Shown here: positions 1-8,419 of the stretch, piece after piece | Layout of the letters: each line of letters opens with the position of its first letter | Numbering within the stretch: the first letter of the stretch is position 1 | Assembly: GCA_019391515.1 (NCBI GenBank) | Contig: JAHXQP010000030.1 | Coordinates: 248,001 to 312,000, forward strand | Source: Clostridiaceae bacterium | GTDB taxonomy: Bacteria; Bacillota; Clostridia; Tissierellales; Sporanaerobacteraceae | Direction of reading: 5' to 3' | DNA: 64,000 nucleotides | Translations under genes and position numbers: made by a program | Notes under the pieces: generated by a model | The model's input: only the letters and a program-made list of their open reading frames with translations | Told to the model about the DNA's origin: nothing | The model's database searches: none

Positions 1-328
1 GAATCATACCTCCTGTTGGAACATATATACATTCCCCAGGAAATTCTATACTGGAAGAAGGTTCTCTTCCCATCAGTACTTCCCCTTTATACTCCATAAT
101 AGCTGGTATACTCTCACTTGCACCCCTAATATCTTTAGAATTTACTGCATATCCATCTACAGTAGATCTTCTAAAATGGGGCACATCCATTTCAGAAACT
201 ATATCTTGGTATATTATTCTTCCCATACTATCTAAAATGTTCACCTTTTCACTCTTTGGATAAAATTTAAAATAATCATCTATGGCTTTTTTTGCCTCTT
301 CAACAGATAATACATCAAATAAATTCAA
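1..328 (-). CDS. moeA: Molybdopterin molybdotransferase MoeA, N-terminal part (cut by left window edge)
   Basis: This gene is cut by the left edge, so only about 109 N-terminal codons are visible. MoeA inserts molybdate or tungstate into adenylylated molybdopterin to finish the cofactor. The frame reads MNLFDVLSVEEAKKAI and then RSTVDGYAV, a hallmark MoeA N-terminal motif, followed by a PTGGM stretch. No ATG is available. I chose TTG at 328 because GGAG lies 8 nt upstream; in-frame GTG codons at 331 and 337 are alternatives. It lies 27 nt after the Mog-type gene in the same operon. The family call is firm, the exact start is not. Confidence 0.85.
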   Translation of the reverse strand, partial: MNLFDVLSVEEAKKAIDDYFKFYPKSEKVNILDSMGRIIYQDIVSEMDVPHFRRSTVDGYAVNSKDIRGASESIPAIMEYKGEVLMGREPSSSIEFPGECIYVPTGGMI

Positions 329-355
329 CACAATCACTCCTATCTTCCATAAATA

Positions 356-844
356 CTACCTTGCACATTCAGATCCTTTTCCTAATAATATTTCAATACC
401 ATGAGGTATAGCCGGCAATATAGCTCTTAAATTTTCTATAGCAGCTTTAGGACCTCCTGGAAGATTAATTATAAGGGTATCTTTTCTAATTCCTGCAATT
501 CCTCTTGAAAGCATAGCCATAGGTGTTATATTCAATGAACTAGCTCTCATTGCTTCACCAAAACCTGGTACATGTTTTTCAATAACCTTTTCTGTAGCTT
601 CTGGAGTTACATCTCTTTTTGAAAATCCCGTTCCTCCATTTGTAATAATAAGATTTACTTTTTTAAAATCACATAATTCAACAAACTCGTTACTTATATC
701 TTCTATTTCATCCGGTATTATTTTATAATGTTCTATACTGTATCCTTCGTTTTCCAAAAGCTTTTTCAATTCCTTACCTGTTTTATCTTCCCTTTCTCCC
801 TTAGATCCCTTATCACTTATTGTTATAACAGCAGTCTTAATCAT
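356..844 (-). CDS. mog: MogA/MoaB-family molybdopterin adenylyltransferase
   Basis: This 162-residue protein is the usual length for the MogA/MoaB family, which adenylylates molybdopterin before MoeA inserts the metal. Visible motifs are TNGGTG (residues 68-73), RDVTPEAT (77-84) and LPGGPKA (128-134), which form the nucleotide and pterin binding site. The start has a clear AGGAGG ribosome site. It sits 10 nt after the tungstate ATPase gene and just before moeA, so metal uptake and cofactor completion are probably co-transcribed. With tungstate transport next door the product may be a tungsto- rather than a molybdo-cofactor; that is inference. MogA and MoaB cannot be separated by eye. Confidence 0.9.
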   Translation of the reverse strand: MIKTAVITISDKGSKGEREDKTGKELKKLLENEGYSIEHYKIIPDEIEDISNEFVELCDFKKVNLIITNGGTGFSKRDVTPEATEKVIEKHVPGFGEAMRASSLNITPMAMLSRGIAGIRKDTLIINLPGGPKAAIENLRAILPAIPHGIEILLGKGSECAR

Positions 845-854
845 ATTTAACCTC

Positions 855-1547
855 CTATTTGTTTAGCAATAATTTTAATTTATGATTTTTAGGGTCTTTA
901 AATACTTTTTCCTTTTCTCCCATTTCTATTATCTTTCCCTTATCCATAAATACTACATAATCCGCTATTCTCTCTGCCTGATATAGATCATGGGTAACGA
1001 CTATCAAAATTCTATTTTCATTCATTATATCTTTCATTAAACCTTCAGCTGATATTGTACTCTCCACATCCATACTAGCTGTTGGTTCATCAAGTAAAAC
1101 AATATCCGTTTCCATTATCAATGTCCGAAGCAATGCAACCTTTGCTAATTCTCCACCTGATAGTTTTTTGCTATTCTGATTTATTATTTCATCTATGTCA
1201 AAATATTTAATATAGGATTTCATTCTAGATCGAACAATATCTTTGTCCAGTTTTCTAAATTTTAATCCCATTATAATATTTTCTTTTACAGAACAATCAA
1301 ATAAATAAGGTTGTTGCATCATCATGGTTATTCTATCTTTTATATATTTAAAATCTTTCCCATCATACAATATCTCACCATTTGTCAATTTATTTATACC
1401 TGCTATAGACTGAAGCAATGTAGTTTTCCCGCTACCATTTAAACCCATTACTGCATATATATATCCAGGTTTAAATTCAATATAATCTACATCTAGTACT
1501 TTCCTATTATGATAATTTTTTATTGCATTTATAACCTGTATTTTCAT
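855..1547 (-). CDS. tupC: Tungstate ABC transporter ATP-binding protein
   Basis: This is a 230-residue ABC ATPase that drives tungstate import. The Walker A motif GLNGSGKTT is at residues 35-43, the signature LSGGE at 129-133 and the Walker B plus DEPTASMD at about 149-160. Its start codon overlaps the permease stop codon (ATGA), a typical translational coupling. No C-terminal molybdate-binding (MOP) domain is present, which fits TupC rather than ModC. It lies between the TupB permease and the cofactor genes. Confidence 0.88.
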   Translation of the reverse strand: MKIQVINAIKNYHNRKVLDVDYIEFKPGYIYAVMGLNGSGKTTLLQSIAGINKLTNGEILYDGKDFKYIKDRITMMMQQPYLFDCSVKENIIMGLKFRKLDKDIVRSRMKSYIKYFDIDEIINQNSKKLSGGELAKVALLRTLIMETDIVLLDEPTASMDVESTISAEGLMKDIMNENRILIVVTHDLYQAERIADYVVFMDKGKIIEMGEKEKVFKDPKNHKLKLLLNK

Positions 1548-2197
1548 CTATTTTCTCTCCCTTGAAATAAATGAAGTAGATAATTAATAACAAAAGATAT
1601 AATAAGGAGTATGATTCCAATAAAAATAGCCTCATTAAAATTTCCTTTCCCAGTCTCAAGGGCAATATAAGTAGTCATAACCCTTGTAAAACCTTTAATA
1701 TTTCCACCTACCATCATAACTGCACCAACTTCAGAAATAGCCCTTCCAAAACCCATAGTTATAATAGATAATAATTGAGCCCTATTTTCCTTTATAATAG
1801 CAAAAAAAGTTTCTTTCCTATTTGCTCCTAAAGTTATACAAGTATTTATTATAGGTTTACCAGTTTTAGATATAATGGAAACTGTAAGTCCGAAAACTAT
1901 AGGAAATACTAAAAGTGTCTGAGCTACTATCATAGCAGTAGGAGTAAATAATAATTTAAACTTACCGAGTGGTCCTTTCCTAGACAATAATAAATATACT
2001 AATAGTCCCATTAACACCGGAGGAGTACTCATTAGAGTATCTGCTATATGAACTATTAATCTTTTACCTTTAAATTTAAATAAAGCAGTGGGAATGCCAA
2101 ATAGCATTCCCAATATTGAAGCAATACAAGTAGAAGATATAGATATATATAAAGATAATAATATAACTGGTGTAACTTCACTAAAATTTAATTCCAT
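1544..2197 (-). CDS. tupB: Tungstate ABC transporter permease
   Basis: This 217-residue membrane protein has about five hydrophobic segments and a cytoplasmic EAA-type loop (GANRKETFFAIIKENRAQ, then the GRAISEVGAVMMVGG segment) that contacts the ATPase. The GRAISEVGA form is typical of the Tup/Wtp/Mod permease family. It lies 10 nt after tupA and overlaps tupC by 4 nt. Tungstate is the preferred substrate call because of the TupA-type binding protein next to it. Confidence 0.88.
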   Translation of the reverse strand: MELNFSEVTPVILLSLYISISSTCIASILGMLFGIPTALFKFKGKRLIVHIADTLMSTPPVLMGLLVYLLLSRKGPLGKFKLLFTPTAMIVAQTLLVFPIVFGLTVSIISKTGKPIINTCITLGANRKETFFAIIKENRAQLLSIITMGFGRAISEVGAVMMVGGNIKGFTRVMTTYIALETGKGNFNEAIFIGIILLIISFVINYLLHLFQGRENR

Positions 2198-2207
2198 AGT
2201 TAATCAC

Positions 2208-3068
2208 CTATTTCTCTGCATTAGGTATAAATAAAGCTTGTCCATACTCTTCTTTTCCATATTCACCTATAAGTTTCTGTCCTTTTTCTGAAAGCATCCA
2301 GTCTATAAATTCCTTCGACTCTTCTTCCTTAATATCATGTTTTTCTGTATTTAACATTATAACCCCATATTGGTTATATAATCTCTCATCTTTTTCGGTT
2401 ACAATGACTAGGTCAAGATCATCTTCCATTGACAAATATGTTGCTCTATCAGTCAATGTATAGGCCTTCTTCTCATCTGCCATTTGTAAAACAGCTCCCA
2501 TTCCTTTTCCAGCTGAAATATACCAATCTCCAGTCGGTTCTATTTCCGCTATTTCCCAGATACCATTTTCTTTTACATGGGTACCAGATTCATCCCCTCT
2601 TGAAACAAAATCTGCTTCATTTTCACTAATAGCTTTAAATGCTTCAACTACATCATTTGGAGCATTTTCCTCTACCTTTGCAGGATCTTCTTCTGGCCCT
2701 ACTATTATAAAGTCATTATACATAACATCATGTCTTTCTACACCATAACCATTTTTAATAAATTCTTCTTCCTTTTCCTTTGCATGAACTAATAAACAAT
2801 CGGCATCTCCATTTTCTCCAAGTTTAAGAGCTTCACCAGTACCTACTGCAACAACTTTAACATCTATTCCTGTGTCTTCTTTAAATATTGGCAGTAAATA
2901 ATCCAAAAGACCTGAATCTTGAGTACTTGTAGTTGTAGCAAGTGTCATCTCTCTGCCTTCTTTAGGAGCTTCTGTTTCTACAGGTTCTGAAGACTCATTA
3001 TTATTCCCACAACCCGCTAAACTTAAAGCAAGTACCAAAACAAATAAAATTAAAGTTTTTTTCTTCAT
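2208..3068 (-). CDS. tupA: Tungstate-binding lipoprotein TupA
   Basis: This is the extracellular solute-binding protein of the tungstate importer. It starts with a lipoprotein signal ending in LSLAGC (Cys20), so it is anchored to the outer face of the membrane. The TTTSTQDSG motif at residues 45-53 and the downstream GTGEALKLGENGDADCLLVH segment are characteristic of TupA oxyanion-binding proteins. It is the first gene of the tup-mog-moeA operon. Its start is preceded by a GGGGGGAGAG ribosome site. Molybdate binding cannot be excluded from sequence alone. Confidence 0.9.
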   Translation of the reverse strand: MKKKTLILFVLVLALSLAGCGNNNESSEPVETEAPKEGREMTLATTTSTQDSGLLDYLLPIFKEDTGIDVKVVAVGTGEALKLGENGDADCLLVHAKEKEEEFIKNGYGVERHDVMYNDFIIVGPEEDPAKVEENAPNDVVEAFKAISENEADFVSRGDESGTHVKENGIWEIAEIEPTGDWYISAGKGMGAVLQMADEKKAYTLTDRATYLSMEDDLDLVIVTEKDERLYNQYGVIMLNTEKHDIKEEESKEFIDWMLSEKGQKLIGEYGKEEYGQALFIPNAEK

Positions 3069-3120
3069 AACTCTCCCCCCAATGATATAATATATACCTT
3101 TTAGTTGCTAATACAGTTTT

Positions 3121-3144
3121 AAAGATTAAATTTTCAAAATCTTT
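3121..3144. promoter_or_regulatory. Inverted repeat upstream of the tup operon
   Basis: Arms AAAGATT and AATCTTT are separated by 10 nt and lie about 55-75 nt upstream of the tupA start. This could be an operator for a tungstate-responsive regulator, but the region is so AT-rich that chance is possible. No consensus promoter stands out between it and the gene. Confidence 0.25.
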
Positions 3145-3223
3145 CCTATAATGCAATAATACCATTAGTTATTTATTGGGTCAAGTTGATACAATAGTTG
3201 GTTTCAAATTGCCATTATATATA

Positions 3224-3268
3224 AAACCCCCTTAGATTGTTTCATTATAGAACAATTTAAGAGGGTTT
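3224..3268 (-). terminator. Terminator of the MATE gene
   Basis: The arms AAACCCCCTTA and TAAGAGGGTTT pair with one mismatch, the stem is extended by ATTGTT/AACAAT, and a T-rich run follows on the minus strand. It starts 4 nt after the MATE stop codon. Confidence 0.85.
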
Positions 3269-3271
3269 GTA

Positions 3272-4642
3272 TTAAGCTATTATATATTCGTCTTCTACAA
3301 CATTTCTAATCCATTTCTTTGAACGGAGACGTTTTGCTTCAAATCCTATTTTAATTACTTCTTCTAAACAAATTATAAAATATACTTTATTAAGAGGTAA
3401 TTTAAAATATGCAGCAGCTATAAAACCAGCTGGTATGGCAAAACACCATACTGTTCCAAGTTGTACTAACATGGAATACATAGTATCTCCCCCACCTCTA
3501 AATACCCCTACAATCATGAGTACATTAAAAAATCTAAGGGGTGCAAATACAGCCATCATTCTAAGTATAGTTATTGTAATATTGAGAGTGTCCTTGCTTA
3601 TATTGAATGCTCTTACAATTATTGGAGAACTAATCCATAGTGCTACACCTGTTACTAATCCTACCAACGGAGCTAATACACCTAATTTAGTTGCATACTC
3701 AATGGCTAAATCTTTTTCATCAGCCCCTATTTTATTACCTATAATAATGGAAGCAGCTGTAGCAAGACCTATGCATAGAACCATGAACATATTGTTGATA
3801 GTGGTTGCTATTTGCATACTGGCCACTGCGCTAATTCCGATTTTAGCATATATTACTGAATATGCAGTCATACCTAGCGCCCATACTATTTCATTTATTA
3901 TTACAGATAAAGATGTTTTAAAATAAACTTTAACAAAATCATTGCTAAAACTTAGCATTTCTTTAAGTTTAGCTGAAATAATATCATTAAAACCATAAGA
4001 GTAAACAAGTACAAATAACATTTCAATAAATCTTGCTATACTAGTAGCTATAGCAGCACCTACTACTCCCATAGGCTTTAAGCCAAAATGTCCAAATATA
4101 AGTATCCAATTTAAAAAGCCATTTACTAGTACCCCAATAAGGCTGGCAAACATAGGCGGCTTAGCTATTCCTGTACATCTTAGGGCTGTAGAATAACCCT
4201 GAGTAATCCCAGTAAATATGAAAGTTATACCAATAATTCTAAGATACTGACTACCTAAACCTATAACAGTAGTATCTTTAGTAAATATTTTCATTATACC
4301 TTGAGGAAATATAAATGCTGTAAAAGAAAATATAATTGACGCTATAATACTAAGTATAAGGTCTAATCCAAGCATTCTACGTATATTTAGAGTGTCTTTT
4401 CTGCCCCAAAATTGGGACATAAATATACCTGCACCAGCATTGATACCAGATAAACATAACATAAATATGAAAAAATATTGATTAACTAATCCCACAGCTG
4501 CAATTGCATTCTCTCCTAGTTTTCCTATCATTAAATTATCAACCATATTAAGGGATGAACTAATTAAGTTCTGTAAAGTTATAGGAATAACTAATGTAAG
4601 AATAGTAAGAAAAAATTCCTTATCCCTAAATAACTTCTTCAT
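3272..4642 (-). CDS. MATE-family multidrug/Na+ efflux protein
   Basis: This 456-residue protein has about 12 hydrophobic segments and the two-fold repeat of MATE transporters, which export drugs or metabolites in exchange for H+ or Na+. The N-terminal stretch LVIPITLQNLISSSLNMVDN is typical of the family, and the GGGDTMYSM segment is a common MATE feature. I chose ATG 4642 because GGAGGAGG lies 7 nt upstream; an in-frame ATG at 4669 would place that ribosome site inside the coding region. It is a single-gene unit with its own consensus promoter, a leader hairpin and a terminator. Substrate unknown. Confidence 0.9.
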   Translation of the reverse strand: MKKLFRDKEFFLTILTLVIPITLQNLISSSLNMVDNLMIGKLGENAIAAVGLVNQYFFIFMLCLSGINAGAGIFMSQFWGRKDTLNIRRMLGLDLILSIIASIIFSFTAFIFPQGIMKIFTKDTTVIGLGSQYLRIIGITFIFTGITQGYSTALRCTGIAKPPMFASLIGVLVNGFLNWILIFGHFGLKPMGVVGAAIATSIARFIEMLFVLVYSYGFNDIISAKLKEMLSFSNDFVKVYFKTSLSVIINEIVWALGMTAYSVIYAKIGISAVASMQIATTINNMFMVLCIGLATAASIIIGNKIGADEKDLAIEYATKLGVLAPLVGLVTGVALWISSPIIVRAFNISKDTLNITITILRMMAVFAPLRFFNVLMIVGVFRGGGDTMYSMLVQLGTVWCFAIPAGFIAAAYFKLPLNKVYFIICLEEVIKIGFEAKRLRSKKWIRNVVEDEYIIA

Positions 4643-4671
4643 TTTATACCTCCTCCTATTTTTACACATAA

Positions 4672-4708
4672 AAAAGCAAATGGGTTGTAAAGCCGCCCAT
4701 CTGCTTTT
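4672..4708 (-). terminator. Leader hairpin with T-run (possible attenuator) before the MATE gene
   Basis: The 13-nt arms AAAAGCAAATGGG and CCCATCTGCTTTT pair with one mismatch, and on the minus strand the hairpin runs into TTTTTT. It lies about 38 nt after the predicted transcription start and 30 nt before the MATE start codon. An outer ACACA/TGTGT pairing can extend it. A 12-codon ORF (ATG GGC GGC...) lies inside the hairpin but has no good ribosome site. It looks like a terminator that must be bypassed for MATE expression. Confidence 0.6.
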
Positions 4709-4752
4709 AGACTGTGTTTTTTTATATATTTAATTTTTAATTCCAATACTTA

Positions 4753-4781
4753 ATTATATATAAAAAATATGCGGTAGTCAA
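4753..4781 (-). promoter_or_regulatory. Promoter of the MATE gene
   Basis: On the minus strand TTGACT (4781-4776) is followed by 17 nt and a perfect TATAAT (4758-4753). The predicted start near 4746 gives a leader of about 100 nt that contains the attenuator-like hairpin. Confidence 0.75.
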
Positions 4782-4919
4782 TATTTTCTTAAAGCATAAT
4801 TGTGATTATCTTAAGCGATTCCCTAAATATCTATGTGTAATAAAAAACGAAAAAATATTAAAATATAGATAATCTAATAAAAAGAGAATATTCGTGAATT
4901 TTTGTCCAAAATTCCTATT

Positions 4920-5762
4920 TTACAAGAAGCTGAGTGTTATTAGAAAGGTTTCAATTAACAGCAAGGATATATACGATCGTTGGAACCGTATCCTGTATGT
5001 ATAACCAATGACACAGTATATTAACCACATTCTTAAAATATTAATGGCTATGACTTCATCCTTTATATTTAACAAAAGCATAATGCTAATGCAAATACTT
5101 CCTAATAATATTCCAAATTTAAGTATATCACCGATGTGAAACAATATATCTTTGAATTTTGTACGACTAGAAAAATACATTTTTCCATCTATATATATTG
5201 CATTACCTGCAATAATATCGTGTATATCACCTGTAAAATAAAAAAGGAAAGTAATAATTAAAGCCAAGTAGAGTCCTAAACTTAAAAGATTAAAATGTAA
5301 ATTTCCGTCTTCTATCAATAATATTTTCAGAGCCAAACTAATTACAGAAACCACAAATAACATGGAAACGAAAGCTATAGATTTTTTTATGGGAACACTA
5401 AGTAAAATATTTTGCTTTTTTTCCATCGTTTCTGATTTCGTTTTATTAACTTCGCCAGAAGTATTCTCAAATACAATATACAGATTATTTTGGGATATAA
5501 TTTTACCATTGCGTGTTTTCATGTTTTCAATCTTTTCATCTATCTCTTTGTCTAAATACTTGTGAAAAATAGCGTATGACTTCGGCGCCTTATCTTTTGC
5601 ATAACAAAATTTTAGCATACTTAAAAATTTTCCCATTGTACCACAAAGACTATAGCCTTCTGTCGCCTGTTTTTTTATAAATCCAGTCAATGCAGCATTT
5701 TCATAAAACTGATAATTATTGTATACTATTTTATTTTTATAATTCTTTTTTTTGATCATCAT
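4920..5762 (-). CDS. DUF2812-like membrane protein, function unknown
   Basis: This 280-residue protein has a soluble N-terminal domain (residues about 1-115) and five or six hydrophobic segments in the C-terminal half. The N-terminal pattern (ENAALTGFIKKQATEGYSLC followed by a short beta-rich stretch and YAIF) resembles DUF2812 domains, which often accompany PadR-type regulators. No PadR gene is visible next to it. Start choice: GGAG lies 4-7 nt before two consecutive ATG codons. It stands alone between the MATE promoter region and a 430-nt gap. Function not known. Confidence 0.6.
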   Translation of the reverse strand: MMIKKKNYKNKIVYNNYQFYENAALTGFIKKQATEGYSLCGTMGKFLSMLKFCYAKDKAPKSYAIFHKYLDKEIDEKIENMKTRNGKIISQNNLYIVFENTSGEVNKTKSETMEKKQNILLSVPIKKSIAFVSMLFVVSVISLALKILLIEDGNLHFNLLSLGLYLALIITFLFYFTGDIHDIIAGNAIYIDGKMYFSSRTKFKDILFHIGDILKFGILLGSICISIMLLLNIKDEVIAINILRMWLIYCVIGYTYRIRFQRSYISLLLIETFLITLSFL

Positions 5763-6195
5763 TTTTCTCCAATTCTTCTCCTATTTTTTAAATAAAAAAT
5801 GATAGTGTTGAATAATGTATACTGAAACTGTAAAAACCTAATTTGAGGCTATATAACTTCTTCTTGTCTACCCCCTAAAATTGAATAAATATAGAGTACT
5901 CTAAAGGTAAATAGACTACCTTTTTTATGTTTTTAATATATTATAGCGCACATATTTTGAAAATGTTGTTGAACATTGTCTTAGAAAACAGATTTTAAAA
6001 ATACTTATATCTTTGTCGCCTTCGCCTAGTTTGAAAAAAGTATGTGAAATTTTGATACTCAAGGTGGAGTTTTTTTCAACACATTCTATGCTCCCAACCA
6101 TTTTGGGCAATCACACACGATTATAATAAAATATAAGGGCTTACCATCCTACAAAATTTCAAATGATAAATCTCTGTAATTAGAGTGTGATTTTC
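5763..6195. other. Gap of about 430 nt without a supported gene
   Basis: I see no convincing gene here. A 61-codon minus frame exists (5925-6110) but lacks a ribosome site and recognisable family features. A short AAAGGTA/TACCTTT hairpin with a T-run lies near 5903-5928 on the plus strand without a gene to serve. The stretch may hold decayed sequence. Confidence 0.4.
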
Positions 6196-7626
6196 TTAAA
6201 GCATATAATCAAATAAATAAGTAATTATAGATAAAATCCTTATCTTAATAACCTTATTAAGAGGAACTTCCCCTTCTTCAACTGCTGAATTATATTCATA
6301 GGAATAATCCTCCAGTACCTTTAAACTATTGTTAGAATTATCCTTGATTACCTTTTTTAAATGATTGGCAAACTCTTTGCTGTCAATAACAACCATAGTT
6401 TCTGTGCTGAGATAAGTGCTCCTTGAATCCATATTAAAAGAACCTACCAAACTAATCCTACCATCAAATATATAGGACTTCGCATGAATAGAACCTGGTC
6501 CTTGAAATTCATATACATTGGCTCCAAAGTCTACCATTTTCTTTCTGTGCCTTGTATGTCCTGAATAAGCCATAGCATTTGGAGTAGAAGCAAGGGAATT
6601 CGTCAGTATATCTATATTTTCCCTTGGAACATCTATAGTTCCTATATGCCTTAACATATCTTTTGTGGGAATAATATAAGGACTTTGAATGAAAATAGAC
6701 TCTTTAGCCCTTTCTGCTAAATTTATAATCTCATACCAACACCAAGGTTCCTTATTGAAGCGTTCAATAGGATTATGTATTAGTGTTACTTTATTAGTTG
6801 GTAAGGATATAGCTAACCAATCAATAGACTGATTAAACATCTCAGGATTGTCTTTTCTTACTTTTTCAATATTTTTATTTAAATATTCAGCTTTTGCTTG
6901 TCCTTTTCTCTCTTGCCTTTGAGTAAGTTTCTTCACCGGACATTTTGAATATTTATGATTCCAAACATAATTAAAATACTCCTTCATTTGATAAATAGCA
7001 CTATTAGAAGTGTTTTGACTATCTGTATTGATAATTACTACATCCCTATCATTTACTATATCTCCATTTTTCCTTTCTTTAGCAAAATATCTATCCCCTA
7101 TATTTCTACCACCAATCATAGCTATATGATTGTCTGCAATAATATATTTATCATGAAGCCTATTATTCCATGACCATGGTCGGAAAAAACCAGAGGTATC
7201 ATAAAATTTAAGCTCAATATTAGGATGTTGAAATATAGTATATTTAGCTTCTTTCATTTCTATTATATTCTGTAAAGAACCATCTAGAAGTAGACGAACT
7301 TTTACACCTCTATCTGCTGCATTTAAAACACATCCTAAAAATATATCTGAAGATATTCCGTTATCTATTCGATAATAAGAGATATCTAAAGTTTCTTTAG
7401 CATTTTCTATGAAATCAATACGAGCAATACCTGAATTATATCTATCCTCTACTAATACCACCCTATCTTGACCTGTTTTTTCTCCCCAAAACCTTTCCAC
7501 TGGATGGGTCTCTAAATAATTGCTAATATTGTGCTTATAAAAACCCAATATGATACCACCAAATATTATTATATATATAATATAAGCCCCCAGTGCATAA
7601 TTTAAAGTTTTTATTATGTTTTTCAT
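6196..7626 (-). CDS. Phospholipase D-family protein (cardiolipin synthase-like)
   Basis: This 476-residue protein has one N-terminal membrane segment and two HKD motifs: HDKYIIADNHIAMIGGRN (His at about 158) and IHAKSYIFDGRISLVGSFN (His at about 381). Paired HKD motifs form one active site in phospholipase D and cardiolipin synthases. The layout, with a single anchor and a divergent N-half, is closer to ClsC/YmdC-type enzymes than to ClsA. I chose the third of three close ATG codons (7626), 9 nt after GAGGGGG. A phosphatidyl-transfer role in the membrane is likely; the exact reaction is inferred. Confidence 0.8.
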   Translation of the reverse strand: MKNIIKTLNYALGAYIIYIIIFGGIILGFYKHNISNYLETHPVERFWGEKTGQDRVVLVEDRYNSGIARIDFIENAKETLDISYYRIDNGISSDIFLGCVLNAADRGVKVRLLLDGSLQNIIEMKEAKYTIFQHPNIELKFYDTSGFFRPWSWNNRLHDKYIIADNHIAMIGGRNIGDRYFAKERKNGDIVNDRDVVIINTDSQNTSNSAIYQMKEYFNYVWNHKYSKCPVKKLTQRQERKGQAKAEYLNKNIEKVRKDNPEMFNQSIDWLAISLPTNKVTLIHNPIERFNKEPWCWYEIINLAERAKESIFIQSPYIIPTKDMLRHIGTIDVPRENIDILTNSLASTPNAMAYSGHTRHRKKMVDFGANVYEFQGPGSIHAKSYIFDGRISLVGSFNMDSRSTYLSTETMVVIDSKEFANHLKKVIKDNSNNSLKVLEDYSYEYNSAVEEGEVPLNKVIKIRILSIITYLFDYML

Positions 7627-7797
7627 ATACATCATCCCCCTCAATACAAAAACTTTAGGCTCTTATATTATTTTATGTTCCTAGGTTTCAATATTGTCAC
7701 TAATAAATATTTATTACATAATTAGACCCTATTCTACATTAATTATATTATAATATTATTCTTATACCCGTCTATTTTGTTATAAATACAAAAATAA

Positions 7798-7825
7798 AAG
7801 AGCTAGGAAAAATCTCCTAACTCTT
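7798..7825 (-). terminator. Terminator after the DUF4825-like gene
   Basis: The arms AAGAGCTAGGA and TCCTAACTCTT form an 11-nt stem with one mismatch around a 6-nt loop, followed on the minus strand by TTTTATTTTTG. Confidence 0.8.
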
Positions 7826-7831
7826 AAAAAT

Positions 7832-8386
7832 TTATTTATTTTTTATTTCTACATTTTCTTTTATAAATTTATCTATATACTCCGTATCTGATAGCCTCTC
7901 TGCAACTTCTTTTTTCCACTGTTCATAGTCTTGTAATGATGAAAGCTCTTTTCCATACCATTTTTCTAACTTTTCCCTAGATATAGTATATGAGACTTCC
8001 TCAAAGTTTAGTTTCAATACCTTTAGATTATCTATTAATACAAAATTTGCTGTTGAATTGTAAAACAATCCCCTTTTTATCTTACTCTCATCAATATTTG
8101 AAGCTGCTTCTTCATAATTAATCTCAGCCATTAACTCATCAGGATATAACTGAAATGTCTTTGGAATATCATAAAGGGCAAGCCTATTATTAAGATTTAA
8201 AAAATTAGATGCATCCCCCATATATTTACTCTTATATTTTGAAAGATTTTCAATATCGCTTTTTAAAGCTTCTTCTTGTTTAAAATTGTTCTCCTGACTA
8301 TTTGTTGTGAACATATTTCTAATAAATATAATTAAAATAATAGCAACTACAACTAATAAAATTATTAAAATACTATTCTTTTTCAT
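7832..8386 (-). CDS. Membrane-anchored DUF4825-like protein
   Basis: This 184-residue protein has one N-terminal membrane segment (residues about 5-25) and an extracellular domain. The stretch LSKYKSKYMGDASNFLNLNN matches the start of DUF4825 domains, found in Firmicute sensor-like or anti-sigma-like surface proteins. No cysteine lipobox is visible. It follows topB by about 34 nt in the same direction and is closed by a terminator, so it may be read from the topB transcript. Function not known. Confidence 0.6.
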   Translation of the reverse strand: MKKNSILIILLVVVAIILIIFIRNMFTTNSQENNFKQEEALKSDIENLSKYKSKYMGDASNFLNLNNRLALYDIPKTFQLYPDELMAEINYEEAASNIDESKIKRGLFYNSTANFVLIDNLKVLKLNFEEVSYTISREKLEKWYGKELSSLQDYEQWKKEVAERLSDTEYIDKFIKENVEIKNK

Positions 8387-8419
8387 ATTAATTTTTCACC
8401 ACCAAGTATATAGTTAATC

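Noticed and set aside
3069-3271. Moco/Tuco riboswitch upstream of the tungstate operon
   Set aside because: The intergenic region is short and AT-rich and shows none of the GC-rich helices expected; the only strong hairpin there is the MATE terminator.
5903-5928. Small hairpin with T-run on the plus strand
   Set aside because: The stem is only 7 bp and no plus-strand gene precedes it.
5925-6110. 61-codon minus frame in the gap after the DUF2812-like gene
   Set aside because: No ribosome site and no family features that I recognise; the sequence could be decayed or chance.
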